Assembly (NCBI GenBank): GCA_937995595.1
Contig: CALKJW010000037.1
Location: 36,786-100,785 of the forward strand
DNA from: an uncultured Phycisphaerales bacterium
GTDB taxonomy: Bacteria; Planctomycetota; Phycisphaerae; Phycisphaerales; UBA1924
DNA: 64,000 nucleotides
Reading direction: 5' to 3'
Made by a program: the position numbers and the translations under genes. Below, piece by piece: positions 9,403 to 18,026 of the stretch (the first letter of the stretch is position 1; every line of letters begins with the position of its first letter). The notes under the pieces were generated by a model that saw nothing but the letters and a program-made list of their open reading frames with translations, was not told the DNA's origin and made no database searches.

Positions 9403-9473
9403 GGCCACGGACCCGCGCGGCTGCGAACGGGTCCGATCAATCGGTCCGTCCGAACCCGCGCTCATCCGTGGCC
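9403..9473. repeat. palindromic repeat between psuG and polX
   Basis: A perfect 9-bp inverted pair, GGCCACGGA (9403-9411) and TCCGTGGCC (9465-9473), encloses a GC-rich segment with a smaller CCGAT/ATCGG pair. The right side reads CCGCGCTCATCCGTGGCC; its first 13 bases recur in the repeat at 28711-28812. The right arm includes the polX stop and encodes its last residues. It may serve as a bidirectional terminator, though no T-run follows. Confidence 0.7.
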
Positions 9474-11333
9474 CGTCTTCTTTCCGAGCCACTTGGCCAG
9501 CCGCGCCGCGCTCCACGTGTTCACGCACTGCTCGGCCGGGAGCCAGCCGCGCCGGGCCGTCTGCACGCCGAAGCGCAGGTTGTCGAAGTCGCCCTCGGCG
9601 TGCACGTCGCAGTCGATCGCGATCAGGCAGCCCGCGTCGACCGCCGCACGGACGTGCGTGTCGCGCAGGTCCAGCCGCATCCAGTGCGCGTTGATCTCCA
9701 GCGCGACGTCGTGCGCTCTGGCCGCGGCGATGACCCTCGCCATGTCCGGGCTCAGCCCCGCGCGCCGGTTGATCAGCCGCCCGGTCGGGTGCCCGAGGAT
9801 GTGCACGCGCCCGCTCTCGATCGCGCGGACCAGCCGCCCGGTCGCGGCCTCCGGCTCCTGGCTCAGCGCGTTGTGCGGCGAGGCGACGACGACGTCGAGC
9901 AGCGCGAGCGTCCGGTCGTCGTAGTCCAGCGAGCCGTCGGCGAGAATGTCCACCTCGCTCCCCGCCAGAATGTGAACGCCCCTGACCCTCTTCCGCGCGG
10001 CGTGGATCGCCGCGACGTGCTCGCGCAGCCGCTCGGCCGAGAGTCCGTTGGCGATCACGCTCGACCTGGAGTGATCGGTCACGGCGATGGTGTGGAACCC
10101 GCGCTGCTTGGCGCTCCGCGCCAGTCCCTCGATGCTCATGCGGCCGTCCGACGCGGTCGTGTGCGCGTGCAGTTCGGCCTTGATGTCGGCAAGTTCGACG
10201 AGCCCCTCGACCACCGCCGCGGCGTGCCGCGCGGCCCTGGTCTTCGCGCCCGCGAACGCGCGCTCGGCACGGTCGATCTCGCCGCGGTCCTCGCGCAGTT
10301 CGGGCGGGATGTACGCGAGTTTGAGCGCGTGAAAGATCTCCTCCTCGGTCTCCGAGGCGACGGGTTCCACGCCGCGCTGCTGCGGCGGCGTCTGGTCGCC
10401 GTCCTCGGGGAACAGCCCGTACTCGTTGAGCGTCAGGCCCATCCTGAGCGAGCGCTCGCGCAGGCGGATGTTGAACTCCTTGGAGCCGGTGAAGTACATG
10501 AGCGCAGCGCCCCACGAGGCCGGCGGCACGACGCGCAGGTCGACCTGTACCGTCGGCCCCACGTCCGCCTCGCCGGCGCGGCCCTCGACGCTGAACCGCG
10601 CCGACTCGGGCGCGATCCGCGCCCGCACCGACGACCTCCGGTCCCCCGCCGCCAGCACCTGCGACACGCCCGGCAGCGCGCGGAACGCCCCCGCCACGTG
10701 CGCCGCGTCGGCGTCCGCCGCGGCGACGAGCACGTCGATGTCGCCGATCGTCTCGCGCCCGCGCCGCAGCGAACCGGCGAACGCCGCCTGCTTCACCCCC
10801 TTGACCTTCGCCATCGCGCTCACGAAGCGCTCCCCCACCGGCGCGGCGAGCCCGAGCGGCAGGCGCGCGCCGCTCTGCTCGGCGAGGTCGATCGATTCCC
10901 TGAGTTTCTCGACGCTCTTGGCGCCCATGCGCGGCAGGCTCAGGATCGACCCGTCGGCGATGATCTTCTTGAGCGAGGCGAGGTCCTTCACGCCGCCTTC
11001 CTTCCACAGCGTCGCGACGGTCTTGGGGCCAAGGCCGGGGATGTTCATGAGCGCGAGCACGCCCGGCGGCACCTTGGCCTCGAGTTCGACCAGTTCGGCC
11101 ATCTTCCCGGTGCGCGCAAACTCCGCGATCTTGTCGGCGATCTTCGGACCGATGCCCTCGATCTCGCGCAGTTTCGCGGGGTCGTCGGCGATGGTCGCGA
11201 TGTCGAACGCCAAGCCCTCGATCACGCGGGCCGCGCGGTCGTGGCTGATGGCCTTGAACTTGTCCTCGCCGAGCAGGTCCTGCAGCCGCGCGATCCGCGA
11301 CAGCCGCTCCGCAACCGCCTCGTTCATGCTCAT
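9462..11333 (-). CDS. polX: DNA polymerase/3'-5' exonuclease PolX
   Basis: A 623-residue family X polymerase for gap-filling DNA repair. Residues ~1-90 are the 8-kDa-like helical domain, with helix-hairpin-helix motifs REIEGIGPKIADKIAEFA and MNIPGLGPKTVATLW. The polymerase active site is GSLRRGRETIGDIDVLVAA, whose DxD binds metal; the third Asp lies in VQVDLRVVP, followed by MYFTGSKEFNIRLRE. The C-terminal half is a PHP phosphoesterase, AELHAHTTASDGRMS, TDHSRSS, GSEVDIL and the distal HPTGRL, which provides the exonuclease. It is somewhat longer than the usual ~570-580 residues. The last codons (KKTGHG) come from the arm of a palindromic repeat, so the C-terminus may have been altered by it. 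The start MSMNEAV has no strong ribosome-binding site. Confidence 0.95.
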   Translation of the reverse strand: MSMNEAVAERLSRIARLQDLLGEDKFKAISHDRAARVIEGLAFDIATIADDPAKLREIEGIGPKIADKIAEFARTGKMAELVELEAKVPPGVLALMNIPGLGPKTVATLWKEGGVKDLASLKKIIADGSILSLPRMGAKSVEKLRESIDLAEQSGARLPLGLAAPVGERFVSAMAKVKGVKQAAFAGSLRRGRETIGDIDVLVAAADADAAHVAGAFRALPGVSQVLAAGDRRSSVRARIAPESARFSVEGRAGEADVGPTVQVDLRVVPPASWGAALMYFTGSKEFNIRLRERSLRMGLTLNEYGLFPEDGDQTPPQQRGVEPVASETEEEIFHALKLAYIPPELREDRGEIDRAERAFAGAKTRAARHAAAVVEGLVELADIKAELHAHTTASDGRMSIEGLARSAKQRGFHTIAVTDHSRSSVIANGLSAERLREHVAAIHAARKRVRGVHILAGSEVDILADGSLDYDDRTLALLDVVVASPHNALSQEPEAATGRLVRAIESGRVHILGHPTGRLINRRAGLSPDMARVIAAARAHDVALEINAHWMRLDLRDTHVRAAVDAGCLIAIDCDVHAEGDFDNLRFGVQTARRGWLPAEQCVNTWSAARLAKWLGKKTGHG

Positions 11334-11365
11334 ACCGGATCGTAGAGAGGCGAGCCTGCGGCGGG

Positions 11366-13522
11366 TCAGCCCACGTCGCCCAGCCCCAGCCACCTGCCGT
11401 GCAGTTTCAGCAGCCGCTTGCGCAGCAGGTCCTCGCCGGGCCCGCGCAGTTCCGGCGACCGCTCGATCCACGCCGCGGCGTCGCGCCGCGCCATCACCAG
11501 CAGGTCGCGGTCGCGCATCAGGTCGGCCACCCTGAAGGGCGGCGCGCCCGCCTGCTTCTGCCCGAAGACCTCGCCCGGACCGCGGATCTCCAGGTCCTTC
11601 TCCGCCAGCGCAAAGCCGTCGGTCGTCGCGGCCATCGCTGCCAGTCGCAACTCGGCGTCGGGCGTCTTGGGCTCGGCGATGAGCACGCACACCGACCGCT
11701 TGCCGCCGCGCCCGACGCGCCCGCGCAACTGGTGCAACTGCGCCAGACCGAACATGTCGGCGTGCTCGATGACCATGACCGTGGCGTTGGGCACGTCGAC
11801 GCCGACCTCGATCACCGTCGTCGCGACCAGCGCGTCGATCAACCCCGCGCGGAATCGGTGCATCACGTGGTCGCGCGTCCGCGCCGAGAGCCGGCCGTGC
11901 AGCGCGGCCAGCCGCCTGCCCGACAGTTCGTGCGCCTCCAGCCGCGCCATCACGCTCCGCAGGTCGGCCAGGTCCTCGTCGCCGCCCGCGCCCGCGGCCG
12001 ACGCGCCCGTGTCGATCGCGGGCACGACGATGTACGCCTGGTCGCCCGCGTCCAGCCGCTGCCGCACGAACCCGTACACCTCAGGCGACTTGTCCGGCCC
12101 GACCACGCGCGTGGCGATCGGCGTCCGCCCCGGCGGCAGTTCGTCGATGGTCGAGACGTCCAGGTCGCCCAGCAGCGTCAGCGCCAGCGTCCGCGGGATG
12201 GGCGTCGCCGTCATCACCAGCGTGTGCGGGACCAGCGCGCGCGCATCGCCCGCCGCCGCGTCGGCCGCCTTGCCCCGCAGCGTCGCGCGCTGGTGCACGC
12301 CGAAGCGGTGCTGCTCGTCGATCACCACCACCGCCAGCGAGCGGAACTTCACGTCGCCGGTCAGCAGCGCGTGCGTGCCGATCACCAGGTCGGCCTCGCC
12401 CGCGGCGATCCGCGCCAGGGCCGACTCGCGCTCGGCCCGGCCCAGCGCGCCCGTCAGCAGCTCGATCCGCACGTCGGCCCCCCGCAGCGCCTCGCCGATC
12501 GACAGGAAGTGCTGCTCGGCCAGCAGCTCCGTCGGCGCCATGAGCGCGGCCTGGTGCCCCGAAGCCGCCGCCAGCAGCATCGCGTACAGGGCGATCACCG
12601 TCTTGCCCGAGCCGACGTCGCCCTGGATCAGCCGGTTGGCCGGCTCGTCGCGCGTCAGGTCGGCCACGACCTCGCCGACCACACGGTCCTGCGCGCGCGT
12701 CAGCGCGAACGGGAACCGCGCGCGGATATGCCGGTCGATCTGCTCGCTCCAGCGCAGCGGCTCGGCACGCATCGTCCGCCGCACCTGCGCGCGCCGCAGA
12801 AACACGCCCAGTTGCAGCAGCAGCAGTTCGTCGTACGCCAGCCGCCGGTGCGCCGCCGCGGCCTCCTCCTCGCTCGCCGGCCGGTGCGCCATCCGGTAAG
12901 CCTCGGCCAGAGCGGGCAGGTCCTTGGCGCGCCGAAACTCGTCGGACAGGTGGTCCTCGATCTGCGGCAGCGCGGCGTCGAGCACGCGCGACACCGCCTG
13001 CTCGACCCTCGCCGAGTTCATCGCCTCCGACGCCGGGTACACCGGGCGGATCCGCGCTCCCTGCACCGCGGCCTCGCGGTCCTCGTCCAGCGCCTCCCAC
13101 TTGGGGTTCACGATCTGCAGCCACCCGCCGTGCGGGCCGAAGCGCCTGGCCTGCCCCTGCACGCGCAGGCGCATGCCCGGCAGGATGCGGTCCTTCAGGT
13201 ACGTCTGGTTGAACCACACCAGGTCGAGCCGGCCGGTGTGGTCGAGCAGCGCGGCCTCGAAGCGCGGCCGTCGGCCGCCCGGCCGCACGCGCGTGGCCGA
13301 GACCTCGCCCCGCGCCGTCACGATGCTCCCCGGCGCAAGGTCGCGGATCGGCGCCTCGGCCTCCAGCCGCTCGTAGCGCATCGGCAGGTGCTTCACGAGG
13401 TCGGCGACCGTGAACACGCCGAGCCGCGCCAGCGCGTCGGCCCACGCGGGCCGCAGCGCGCGCACCTCGGCCAGCGGCGTGCTGAGCCGGAGCGGGCCGG
13501 GCTGTTCGGCGGCGCGGGCCAT
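11366..13522 (-). CDS. recG: ATP-dependent DNA helicase RecG
   Basis: A 718-residue helicase that remodels stalled forks and branch-migrates Holliday junctions. The N-terminal wedge/OB region includes LPMRYERLEAEAPIRDL. The helicase motifs are NRLIQGDVGSGKTVIAL (Walker A), LMAPTELLAEQH (Ia), VVIDEQHRFGVHQR (DEQH box) and TATPIPRTLALTLLGDLD (III). The C-terminal half has VATTVIEVGVDVPNATVMVIEHADMFGL and QLRGRVGRGG (V-VI), then the family tail EIRGPGEVFG-KQAG. The start is the ATG at 13522; a GTG two codons upstream is also possible. It lies 32 bp upstream of polX on the same strand, suggesting a recG-polX repair operon. Confidence 0.96.
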   Translation of the reverse strand: MARAAEQPGPLRLSTPLAEVRALRPAWADALARLGVFTVADLVKHLPMRYERLEAEAPIRDLAPGSIVTARGEVSATRVRPGGRRPRFEAALLDHTGRLDLVWFNQTYLKDRILPGMRLRVQGQARRFGPHGGWLQIVNPKWEALDEDREAAVQGARIRPVYPASEAMNSARVEQAVSRVLDAALPQIEDHLSDEFRRAKDLPALAEAYRMAHRPASEEEAAAAHRRLAYDELLLLQLGVFLRRAQVRRTMRAEPLRWSEQIDRHIRARFPFALTRAQDRVVGEVVADLTRDEPANRLIQGDVGSGKTVIALYAMLLAAASGHQAALMAPTELLAEQHFLSIGEALRGADVRIELLTGALGRAERESALARIAAGEADLVIGTHALLTGDVKFRSLAVVVIDEQHRFGVHQRATLRGKAADAAAGDARALVPHTLVMTATPIPRTLALTLLGDLDVSTIDELPPGRTPIATRVVGPDKSPEVYGFVRQRLDAGDQAYIVVPAIDTGASAAGAGGDEDLADLRSVMARLEAHELSGRRLAALHGRLSARTRDHVMHRFRAGLIDALVATTVIEVGVDVPNATVMVIEHADMFGLAQLHQLRGRVGRGGKRSVCVLIAEPKTPDAELRLAAMAATTDGFALAEKDLEIRGPGEVFGQKQAGAPPFRVADLMRDRDLLVMARRDAAAWIERSPELRGPGEDLLRKRLLKLHGRWLGLGDVG

Positions 13523-13575
13523 GTGCACAGCGTATGGGGTTTGCGTCCCCGCGCGGCGCGCGGTAGAGTGCCGCG

Positions 13576-14334
13576 ATGCTCAGCCACGAAGAGGACTGGC
13601 GGTCATACCCCATCGAGTCCGACGACGAGATGGGCTTTGCGATGACCGACCTGGGCTGGACCGAGGCCCCCCACTCCCACCCGTGGTGCGTGCGCCTGGC
13701 GATCGAACTGCTCGAACCGGGCCCGCAGGGCCTGGGCAGCACCGAGGAGATGGAATCGCTCTCCGACGGCGAGGACGCGTTCCTCGAAGCCGCCGCGGAG
13801 GCCGGCGCGATCCACGTCTCGCGCGTCCGCCACGGCGGCGAGGTCGCGTGGTTCTTCTACGCGCCGTCCGAGGACCTGGTCGACTCGCTCGGGCAGGCCG
13901 CGGCCGAATCGCTGCAGCGCGACATCAGCGCCGGCGCCCAGCACGACCCGGAGTGGGGCGTGTACGCCAGCATCCTGCCCAGCCCCGCCGTCGAGCGATG
14001 GATGGCGGACATGCAACTCATCGACACCCTCGAACAGCACGGCGACCCGCTCACCGTCGAGCGCGAGGTGACGCACTACGCCTGCTTCGACGACCCCGAG
14101 ACGGCCGAGGCGTTCGCCGCGGCGGCCGGGCCGGAGGGTTTCGAGACCGAGGTCCGCGAGCCCGACGAGGAGAACGAGCGGTTCTGCGTCGTGCTGACGC
14201 ACCGCAGCGCGGTGGACATGGACACCATCGGCGCGATCACGCAGACGCTGGCCGAGCGGGCCGCGGAACTCGAGGGCGAGTACGACGGGTGGGAGTGCGC
14301 GCTGGTGAAGGGGCCCGGCGGGACCAACAACTAG
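13576..14334 (+). CDS. DUF695 domain - RraB-like domain fusion protein
   Basis: A 252-residue acidic cytosolic protein with two parts. The N-terminal ~130 residues (EDWRSYPIESDDEMGFAM, WCVRLAIELLEPG, WFFYAPSED) match the DUF695 pattern. The C-terminal ~110 residues match the RraB fold, seen in MQLIDTLEQHGDPLTVEREVTHYACF, AEAFAAAAGPEGFE and MDTIGAITQTLAERAAELEGEYDGWECAL. RraB of E. coli inhibits RNase E by binding its C-terminal tail; whether this fusion does so is unknown. The gene is divergent from recG. Its stop shares the CTAG palindrome at 14331-14334 with the stop of the convergent DUF971 gene. Confidence 0.75.
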   Translation: MLSHEEDWRSYPIESDDEMGFAMTDLGWTEAPHSHPWCVRLAIELLEPGPQGLGSTEEMESLSDGEDAFLEAAAEAGAIHVSRVRHGGEVAWFFYAPSEDLVDSLGQAAAESLQRDISAGAQHDPEWGVYASILPSPAVERWMADMQLIDTLEQHGDPLTVEREVTHYACFDDPETAEAFAAAAGPEGFETEVREPDEENERFCVVLTHRSAVDMDTIGAITQTLAERAAELEGEYDGWECALVKGPGGTNN

Positions 14335-14681
14335 CCGCCGGACGTTCCCGCCCGCGGAGCGCCCGGGTCGATCTGGCGCAGGTACGCCCACGAGTAGATG
14401 CCGGTGTGGTGCCCGTCGGAGAACCGGATGCGCAGCGCGTAGTTGCCCACCAGTTCCGCGTCGACGATGGCCAAGGGGCCGGGGGCCGCGCCGCGCGTCG
14501 CGGAGGCGGGCAGGACCGTCAGCGGGTTGGCCGACAGTTCCCTGCGCGTCTGGCGCGCGTCGGCCGAGGGCGACATCCGCCGCAGGTGCGCAACGGGATA
14601 GAACGACACGCGCCCGTCGGCCCACTCGACGGTCACGCCGCGGTCCCTGCGGACGTCCAGCCTCGCCGGCGCATCGCTCAC
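14331..14681 (-). CDS. DUF971 (GBBH-like N-terminal domain) protein
   Basis: A 116-residue single-domain protein starting at a GTG (VSDAPARLDVRR). It shows the DUF971 pattern: a strand with VTVEWADGRVSFYPVAHLRRM, a middle loop, then LAIVDAELVGNYALRIRFSDGHHTGIYSWAYLRQI. DUF971 proteins usually carry CPCAxC after the LR; here that stretch is SPSADA, so the zinc-binding Cys residues are lost. The domain is found in Fe-S cluster related proteins (ApbC/Mrp tails) and gamma-butyrobetaine hydroxylase; the role of stand-alone copies is unknown. Stop overlaps the convergent neighbour by 4 bp. Confidence 0.8.
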   Translation of the reverse strand: MSDAPARLDVRRDRGVTVEWADGRVSFYPVAHLRRMSPSADARQTRRELSANPLTVLPASATRGAAPGPLAIVDAELVGNYALRIRFSDGHHTGIYSWAYLRQIDPGAPRAGTSGG

Positions 14682-14750
14682 GGCGTGAGCGTACGCTGGC
14701 GCACGGCGGCCGGGCCGCGCGGGCCCGACGCCGCAGACAGGGAGCGCACC

Positions 14751-15626
14751 ATGCACTTTGCCGACACGCTCGCGCAGGCCATCGACCGCTGCGGCGCGCC
14801 CGCCTGCGTCGGGCTCGACCCCGTGCTCGAGAAGATCCCCCGGGCCGCGCTCGACGCGACCGCACGCGAGGGCGGCGACGACGTCGAAGCCCTCGGCGAC
14901 TTCTGCATCGGCGTCCTGCACGCGACGCGCGACGCCGGCGTCGGCGTCGTCAAGCCCCAGAGCGCGTGCTTCGAGCGGCACGGGTCGCGCGGCTTTGCGC
15001 AACTCGAACGCGTCGTCGCCGAGGCGCACCGGCTGGGCCTGCTGGTCATCCTCGACGCCAAACGCGGCGACATCGGCGTCTCGGCACAGCACTACGCCGC
15101 GTGGGCGTTCGATCACCTCGACGCGCACGCCGTCACCGTCAGCCCCTACCTCGGGCCCGACGCCGTCGAGCCGCTCGTGCGCGACGGGCGCGGCGTGTTC
15201 GTGCTGGTGCGCACCTCGAACCCCGACTCCGACGCCGTGCAGTCGCCCCGACTGGCCGACGGGCGAAGCGTCTCGGAGTTGATGGCCGACACGGTGCGAA
15301 CCCTCGGCGAGCACCGGCGCGGCGGGCGCGGCCTGTCCGACGTCGGCGCGGTGGTCGGCGCGACCAAGGCCGTCGAGGCCGCCGCGCTCCGCGAACGCAT
15401 GCCCGACCAGTTCTTCCTCGTGCCCGGCTTCGGCGCACAGGGCGGGACGATCGACGACGTCCGACGTATGACGCGCGAGGGCGCACGCACCCCGGGCGAA
15501 CTCGGCGTCGTCGTCAACGCCAGCCGTTCGGTCATCTACGCCGCGCCCGAGCCGGGCGAGCCGTGGCAATCGGCCGTGCGCTCCGCGGCCGAGGCGCTGG
15601 TGCGCGACCTGCGCGACCTGTGCTGA
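14751..15626 (+). CDS. pyrF: orotidine 5'-phosphate decarboxylase
   Basis: A 291-residue enzyme for the last step of UMP synthesis, decarboxylation of OMP. It belongs to the longer 'type 2' group. The N-terminus has ACVGLDPVLEKIP, the catalytic core is LVILDAKRGDIGVSAQHYA (the Asp-Lys-Arg-x-x-Asp set), and the phosphate-binding end is FFLVPGFGAQGG followed by VVNASRSVIYA. The stretch GVVKPQSACFERHG is also typical. The gene stands alone, without other pyr genes, and is followed by a hairpin shared with the convergent PEP-CTERM gene. Confidence 0.96.
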   Translation: MHFADTLAQAIDRCGAPACVGLDPVLEKIPRAALDATAREGGDDVEALGDFCIGVLHATRDAGVGVVKPQSACFERHGSRGFAQLERVVAEAHRLGLLVILDAKRGDIGVSAQHYAAWAFDHLDAHAVTVSPYLGPDAVEPLVRDGRGVFVLVRTSNPDSDAVQSPRLADGRSVSELMADTVRTLGEHRRGGRGLSDVGAVVGATKAVEAAALRERMPDQFFLVPGFGAQGGTIDDVRRMTREGARTPGELGVVVNASRSVIYAAPEPGEPWQSAVRSAAEALVRDLRDLC

Positions 15627-15638
15627 GCGCGCAGGAAA

Positions 15639-15665
15639 GCGGGCGAGCCCGAAGGGCCCGCCCGC
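15639..15665. terminator. bidirectional hairpin terminator
   Basis: A 12-bp stem with a single mismatch and a GAA triloop (GCGGGCGAGCCC, GAA, GGGCCCGCCCGC) lies between the convergent pyrF and PEP-CTERM genes. On the minus strand it is followed by TTTCC, so it best fits termination of the PEP-CTERM transcript; no T-run follows on the plus strand. Confidence 0.75.
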
Positions 15666-15695
15666 ACTTGGGAGTCTGCGAGTTGTCAGCGCCGA

Positions 15696-16286
15696 TCAGC
15701 GGCGGCGCCGCGCGGCCAGCAGTCCGCCCAGGCCCAGCAGCGTGAGCGTGCCCGGCGCGGGTACGTTGTCCGCCGACGAGGTGAACGACGCGGTCGCGGT
15801 GTAGTTGTCGGCCGAGCCGATCTGGTTGGCGAAACTGAACGCGAACGCCTCGTTGGCCGGCGCGCCCTCCATGATCGGGCCGCCGAACACCACGCCGTAG
15901 CCGGCGAAGATGCTGGCGCCGAAGCCCAGGCCGTCGGTCAGCAGGCCGCCGGTGAACGTGATCGTCACCAGCAGGTTCCCGCCGCTGTCGCGGAATCGGA
16001 TCTGACCGGGGCCGAGGTTGTAGAACGGCGGGAAGCCGGTCGGCGTGACCGTCACCGGGTCAAACTCGAAACGTGCGTCCGGGTAGTTCGGCGCCGACAG
16101 GCCCGGCGTTTCCAGCAGCAGGCCCGTGCTCGACCAGCCGCCGGTGAGCGTGGTGCCGTTGGTCAGCGTGAACAGCGGCGTCGACGGCCCGGTCGCCGGG
16201 TCGGCGAAGGTCAGTATCGTTGCGGCGTTGGCGGATGCGGAAAGGCCCAGACCGGCCACAAAGAGAGCGCAGAGAGAACGAGACAT
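15696..16286 (-). CDS. PEP-CTERM sorting domain protein
   Basis: A 196-residue secreted protein. It has an N-terminal signal peptide (MSRSLCALFVAGLGLSASANA), a beta-rich, Gly/Thr-rich body and a C-terminal sorting signal: VPAPGTLTLLGLGGLLAARRRR pattern, meaning a Pro-Ala-Pro-Gly motif, a short hydrophobic helix and an Arg cluster. This is the PEP-CTERM layout (processed by an exosortase) in the PAPG variant common in Planctomycetes. It should be exported, cleaved and passed to the surface or extracellular matrix. AAGGAG nine bases before the ATG at 16286 supports the start. No exosortase is in the window. Confidence 0.85.
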   Translation of the reverse strand: MSRSLCALFVAGLGLSASANAATILTFADPATGPSTPLFTLTNGTTLTGGWSSTGLLLETPGLSAPNYPDARFEFDPVTVTPTGFPPFYNLGPGQIRFRDSGGNLLVTITFTGGLLTDGLGFGASIFAGYGVVFGGPIMEGAPANEAFAFSFANQIGSADNYTATASFTSSADNVPAPGTLTLLGLGGLLAARRRR

Positions 16287-16453
16287 ACCGGAACACTCCT
16301 TCCGTACGTCTCTCTCACTCCCGGGTTGTACTCTCTCCCCCGCTACGGCCCTTCCGGGTCTCCAGCCCGGTCGGACGCGAACATGATAATCGACGACGTC
16401 CGAAATGCCAGCGAATTCTGCGCAAACTCACGCGGTTTTCTCGGCCGTGGCCA

Positions 16454-16518
16454 GGATTGGCCAATCCCCCCTTGCTCGTCCCAATCGGCCGATCGTGGGC
16501 CGGTTCAGACCGAACCGG
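16454..16518. promoter_or_regulatory. palindromes between nuoI and the PEP-CTERM gene
   Basis: The 240-bp gap holds two clear dyads. GGATTGG-CCAATCC (16454-16467) is a perfect 14-bp palindrome without a loop, of a type that could bind a dimeric regulator; it lies 168 bp upstream of the PEP-CTERM start. CCGGTTC-AGACC-GAACCGG (16500-16518) is a 7-bp stem with a 5-base loop directly after the nuoI stop on the minus strand and may end nuoI transcripts. Confidence 0.45.
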
Positions 16519-16526
16519 AATCGAAC

Positions 16527-17072
16527 TTACATCGGCTTCTTCGAGATGGTCACGTCGTACACCTTCAGGAGTTTCTCCTTGTCGAAGATCATCTCCTGCC
16601 GGCTCATGCCCACGACGTCGTACTCGGTCGTCAGTTCGATCGCGTCCACGGGGCACGCCTCCTCGCACATTCCGCAGTAGATGCACCGGAGTTCGTCGAT
16701 CTCGAACTTCTTGGGGTACTTCTCCCGGTCGTCCCACGGCGACACGTCGGCCTCGATATGGATGCAGTTCGCCGGGCACAGCGTCGGGCACATCATGCAC
16801 GCCACGCACTTGACGCGCCCCTGCTCGTCCCGGTTCAGGCGGTGCACGCCGCGGAAGTTCCGCACCTCCTGCCCGCCCTTCTCCACCGGCAGGTGCTCGC
16901 GCCGGACCTCGGGATACTGCATCGTGCGGCTCGTCGAGCCTTGGCCGAACGACGTCACAAAGTGCCGGAGCGTTGTCCCAAAGCCCCGGAAGATCTCGGG
17001 CAGGTACGCCGCCTCCCACGCGGTCATCTTCGGGCCCGGAACAACGTAGACGTCCTGCTCGCGGATGGTCAT
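16527..17072 (-). CDS. nuoI: NADH-quinone oxidoreductase subunit I
   Basis: A 181-residue ferredoxin-like subunit of complex I that carries clusters N6a and N6b between the hydrogenase-like module and the quinone site. Both 4Fe-4S motifs are complete: CVACMMCPTLCPANC at about residues 91-105 and CIYCGMCEEACPVDA at about 131-145. Also typical are REHLPVEKGGQEVRNFRGVHRL before the first motif and ELTTEYDVVGMSRQEMIFDKEKLL after the second. The gene stands alone, divergent from the membrane protein at 17116 and 16 kb from nuoD, so complex I genes are scattered. Confidence 0.95.
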   Translation of the reverse strand: MTIREQDVYVVPGPKMTAWEAAYLPEIFRGFGTTLRHFVTSFGQGSTSRTMQYPEVRREHLPVEKGGQEVRNFRGVHRLNRDEQGRVKCVACMMCPTLCPANCIHIEADVSPWDDREKYPKKFEIDELRCIYCGMCEEACPVDAIELTTEYDVVGMSRQEMIFDKEKLLKVYDVTISKKPM

Positions 17073-17115
17073 AGCCGCCAGTATACGGAGCCTGCCGCGG
17101 CCGTATACTCCCGCC

Positions 17116-17976
17116 ATGGGACACGCGCGCCGACAGCAACCGCTGTACGAAGTCCTGTCCACGTCGTCGCGGCGTCCGGGGTTCCCGCGCCCCGTTCCCA
17201 TCCGCCCCGCCGCGCCCGCCGCCGGCGCGGACAAGACACACGCGGAACCGAAGCCCGAGCCCGAACCCGCACCCGAAGCACGGTCGCCCGCGCCCGAGGT
17301 CAAGGTTCTCAACCGCGAACCGTTCCGTCGAACACACGCGCCCGCCGCGGCGGCCGAACCGGCCGAACTCGCGCCGGCCGAATCGCCCGCGTCGGATGGC
17401 GCGCTCCGGCTGCCCGCGAGCACGATGCTCATCCTGCTCGCGGTGCTCATCGGCGTCGTCGCGGTCGCGTGGGCCATCGCCTACCGCATGGGCGTACAGG
17501 CCGAGGCGGCCAAGAAGAGCGAGCAGTTCCCCTCCGCGCCGGGCGCGGGGCTGGTCACCGGTCCAGAGTCCGGAAACCCGCCCATCCAGCCTCCCCCGCC
17601 GCAGCCCAAGCCCCAGCCCCCCGTTCCGCAGCCCCCGGCCGGCGCCGCCGATCCGACCCAGGACCCGAGGATCCCCGGGTACAACTACCTCTACCTTGGC
17701 ACGCTGATCGAGCGCGACGCCGCGGCGGGCGTGGCCTTTCTGACGCAGAACGGCGTTCCCGCGTTCTACGTGGTTGATCGGGCCAAAGCAGGCGGGAACA
17801 ATCGGCCCTGCCGGGTCTACGCCGCTCAGGGCATCCCGTCGGACCGCTACCGCGAGATGCAGCGCGAGCGGGACGAACTGGTGCGCAAGGTGGAGGAGAT
17901 CGGCCGCAGGTGGCAGCGGGAACAGAAGGGCGCGAGCGACTTCCGCCAGCCCTACTGGACGTTGCACAAGGGTTAG
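17116..17976 (+). CDS. single-pass membrane protein with Pro-rich linkers
   Basis: A 286-residue protein of unknown function. A basic N-terminal cytoplasmic part (~95 residues, with an EPKPEPEPAPE stretch) precedes one membrane helix (STMLILLAVLIGVVAVAWAIAYRMG). A Pro-rich linker (PPPPQPKPQPPVPQPP) follows, then a ~100-residue C-terminal domain with YNYLYLGTLIERDAAAGVAFLTQNGVPAFYV and VYAAQGIPSDRY. That layout resembles SPOR-type proteins, where an extracytoplasmic domain binds peptidoglycan, but I cannot confirm the family. The C-terminus has a short charged helix (MQRERDELVRKVEEIGRRW). Confidence 0.75.
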   Translation: MGHARRQQPLYEVLSTSSRRPGFPRPVPIRPAAPAAGADKTHAEPKPEPEPAPEARSPAPEVKVLNREPFRRTHAPAAAAEPAELAPAESPASDGALRLPASTMLILLAVLIGVVAVAWAIAYRMGVQAEAAKKSEQFPSAPGAGLVTGPESGNPPIQPPPPQPKPQPPVPQPPAGAADPTQDPRIPGYNYLYLGTLIERDAAAGVAFLTQNGVPAFYVVDRAKAGGNNRPCRVYAAQGIPSDRYREMQRERDELVRKVEEIGRRWQREQKGASDFRQPYWTLHKG

Positions 17977-18026
17977 CGTTCCGGGCCGGCGATCGGCCTT
18001 TCACCCAACCGACGGGAGTCAGACCG

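Noticed and set aside
16505..16525. Minus-strand GTTCGATTCC resembling a tRNA T-loop
   Set aside because: Flanking bases do not form a T-stem or acceptor stem, and it directly abuts the nuoI stop.
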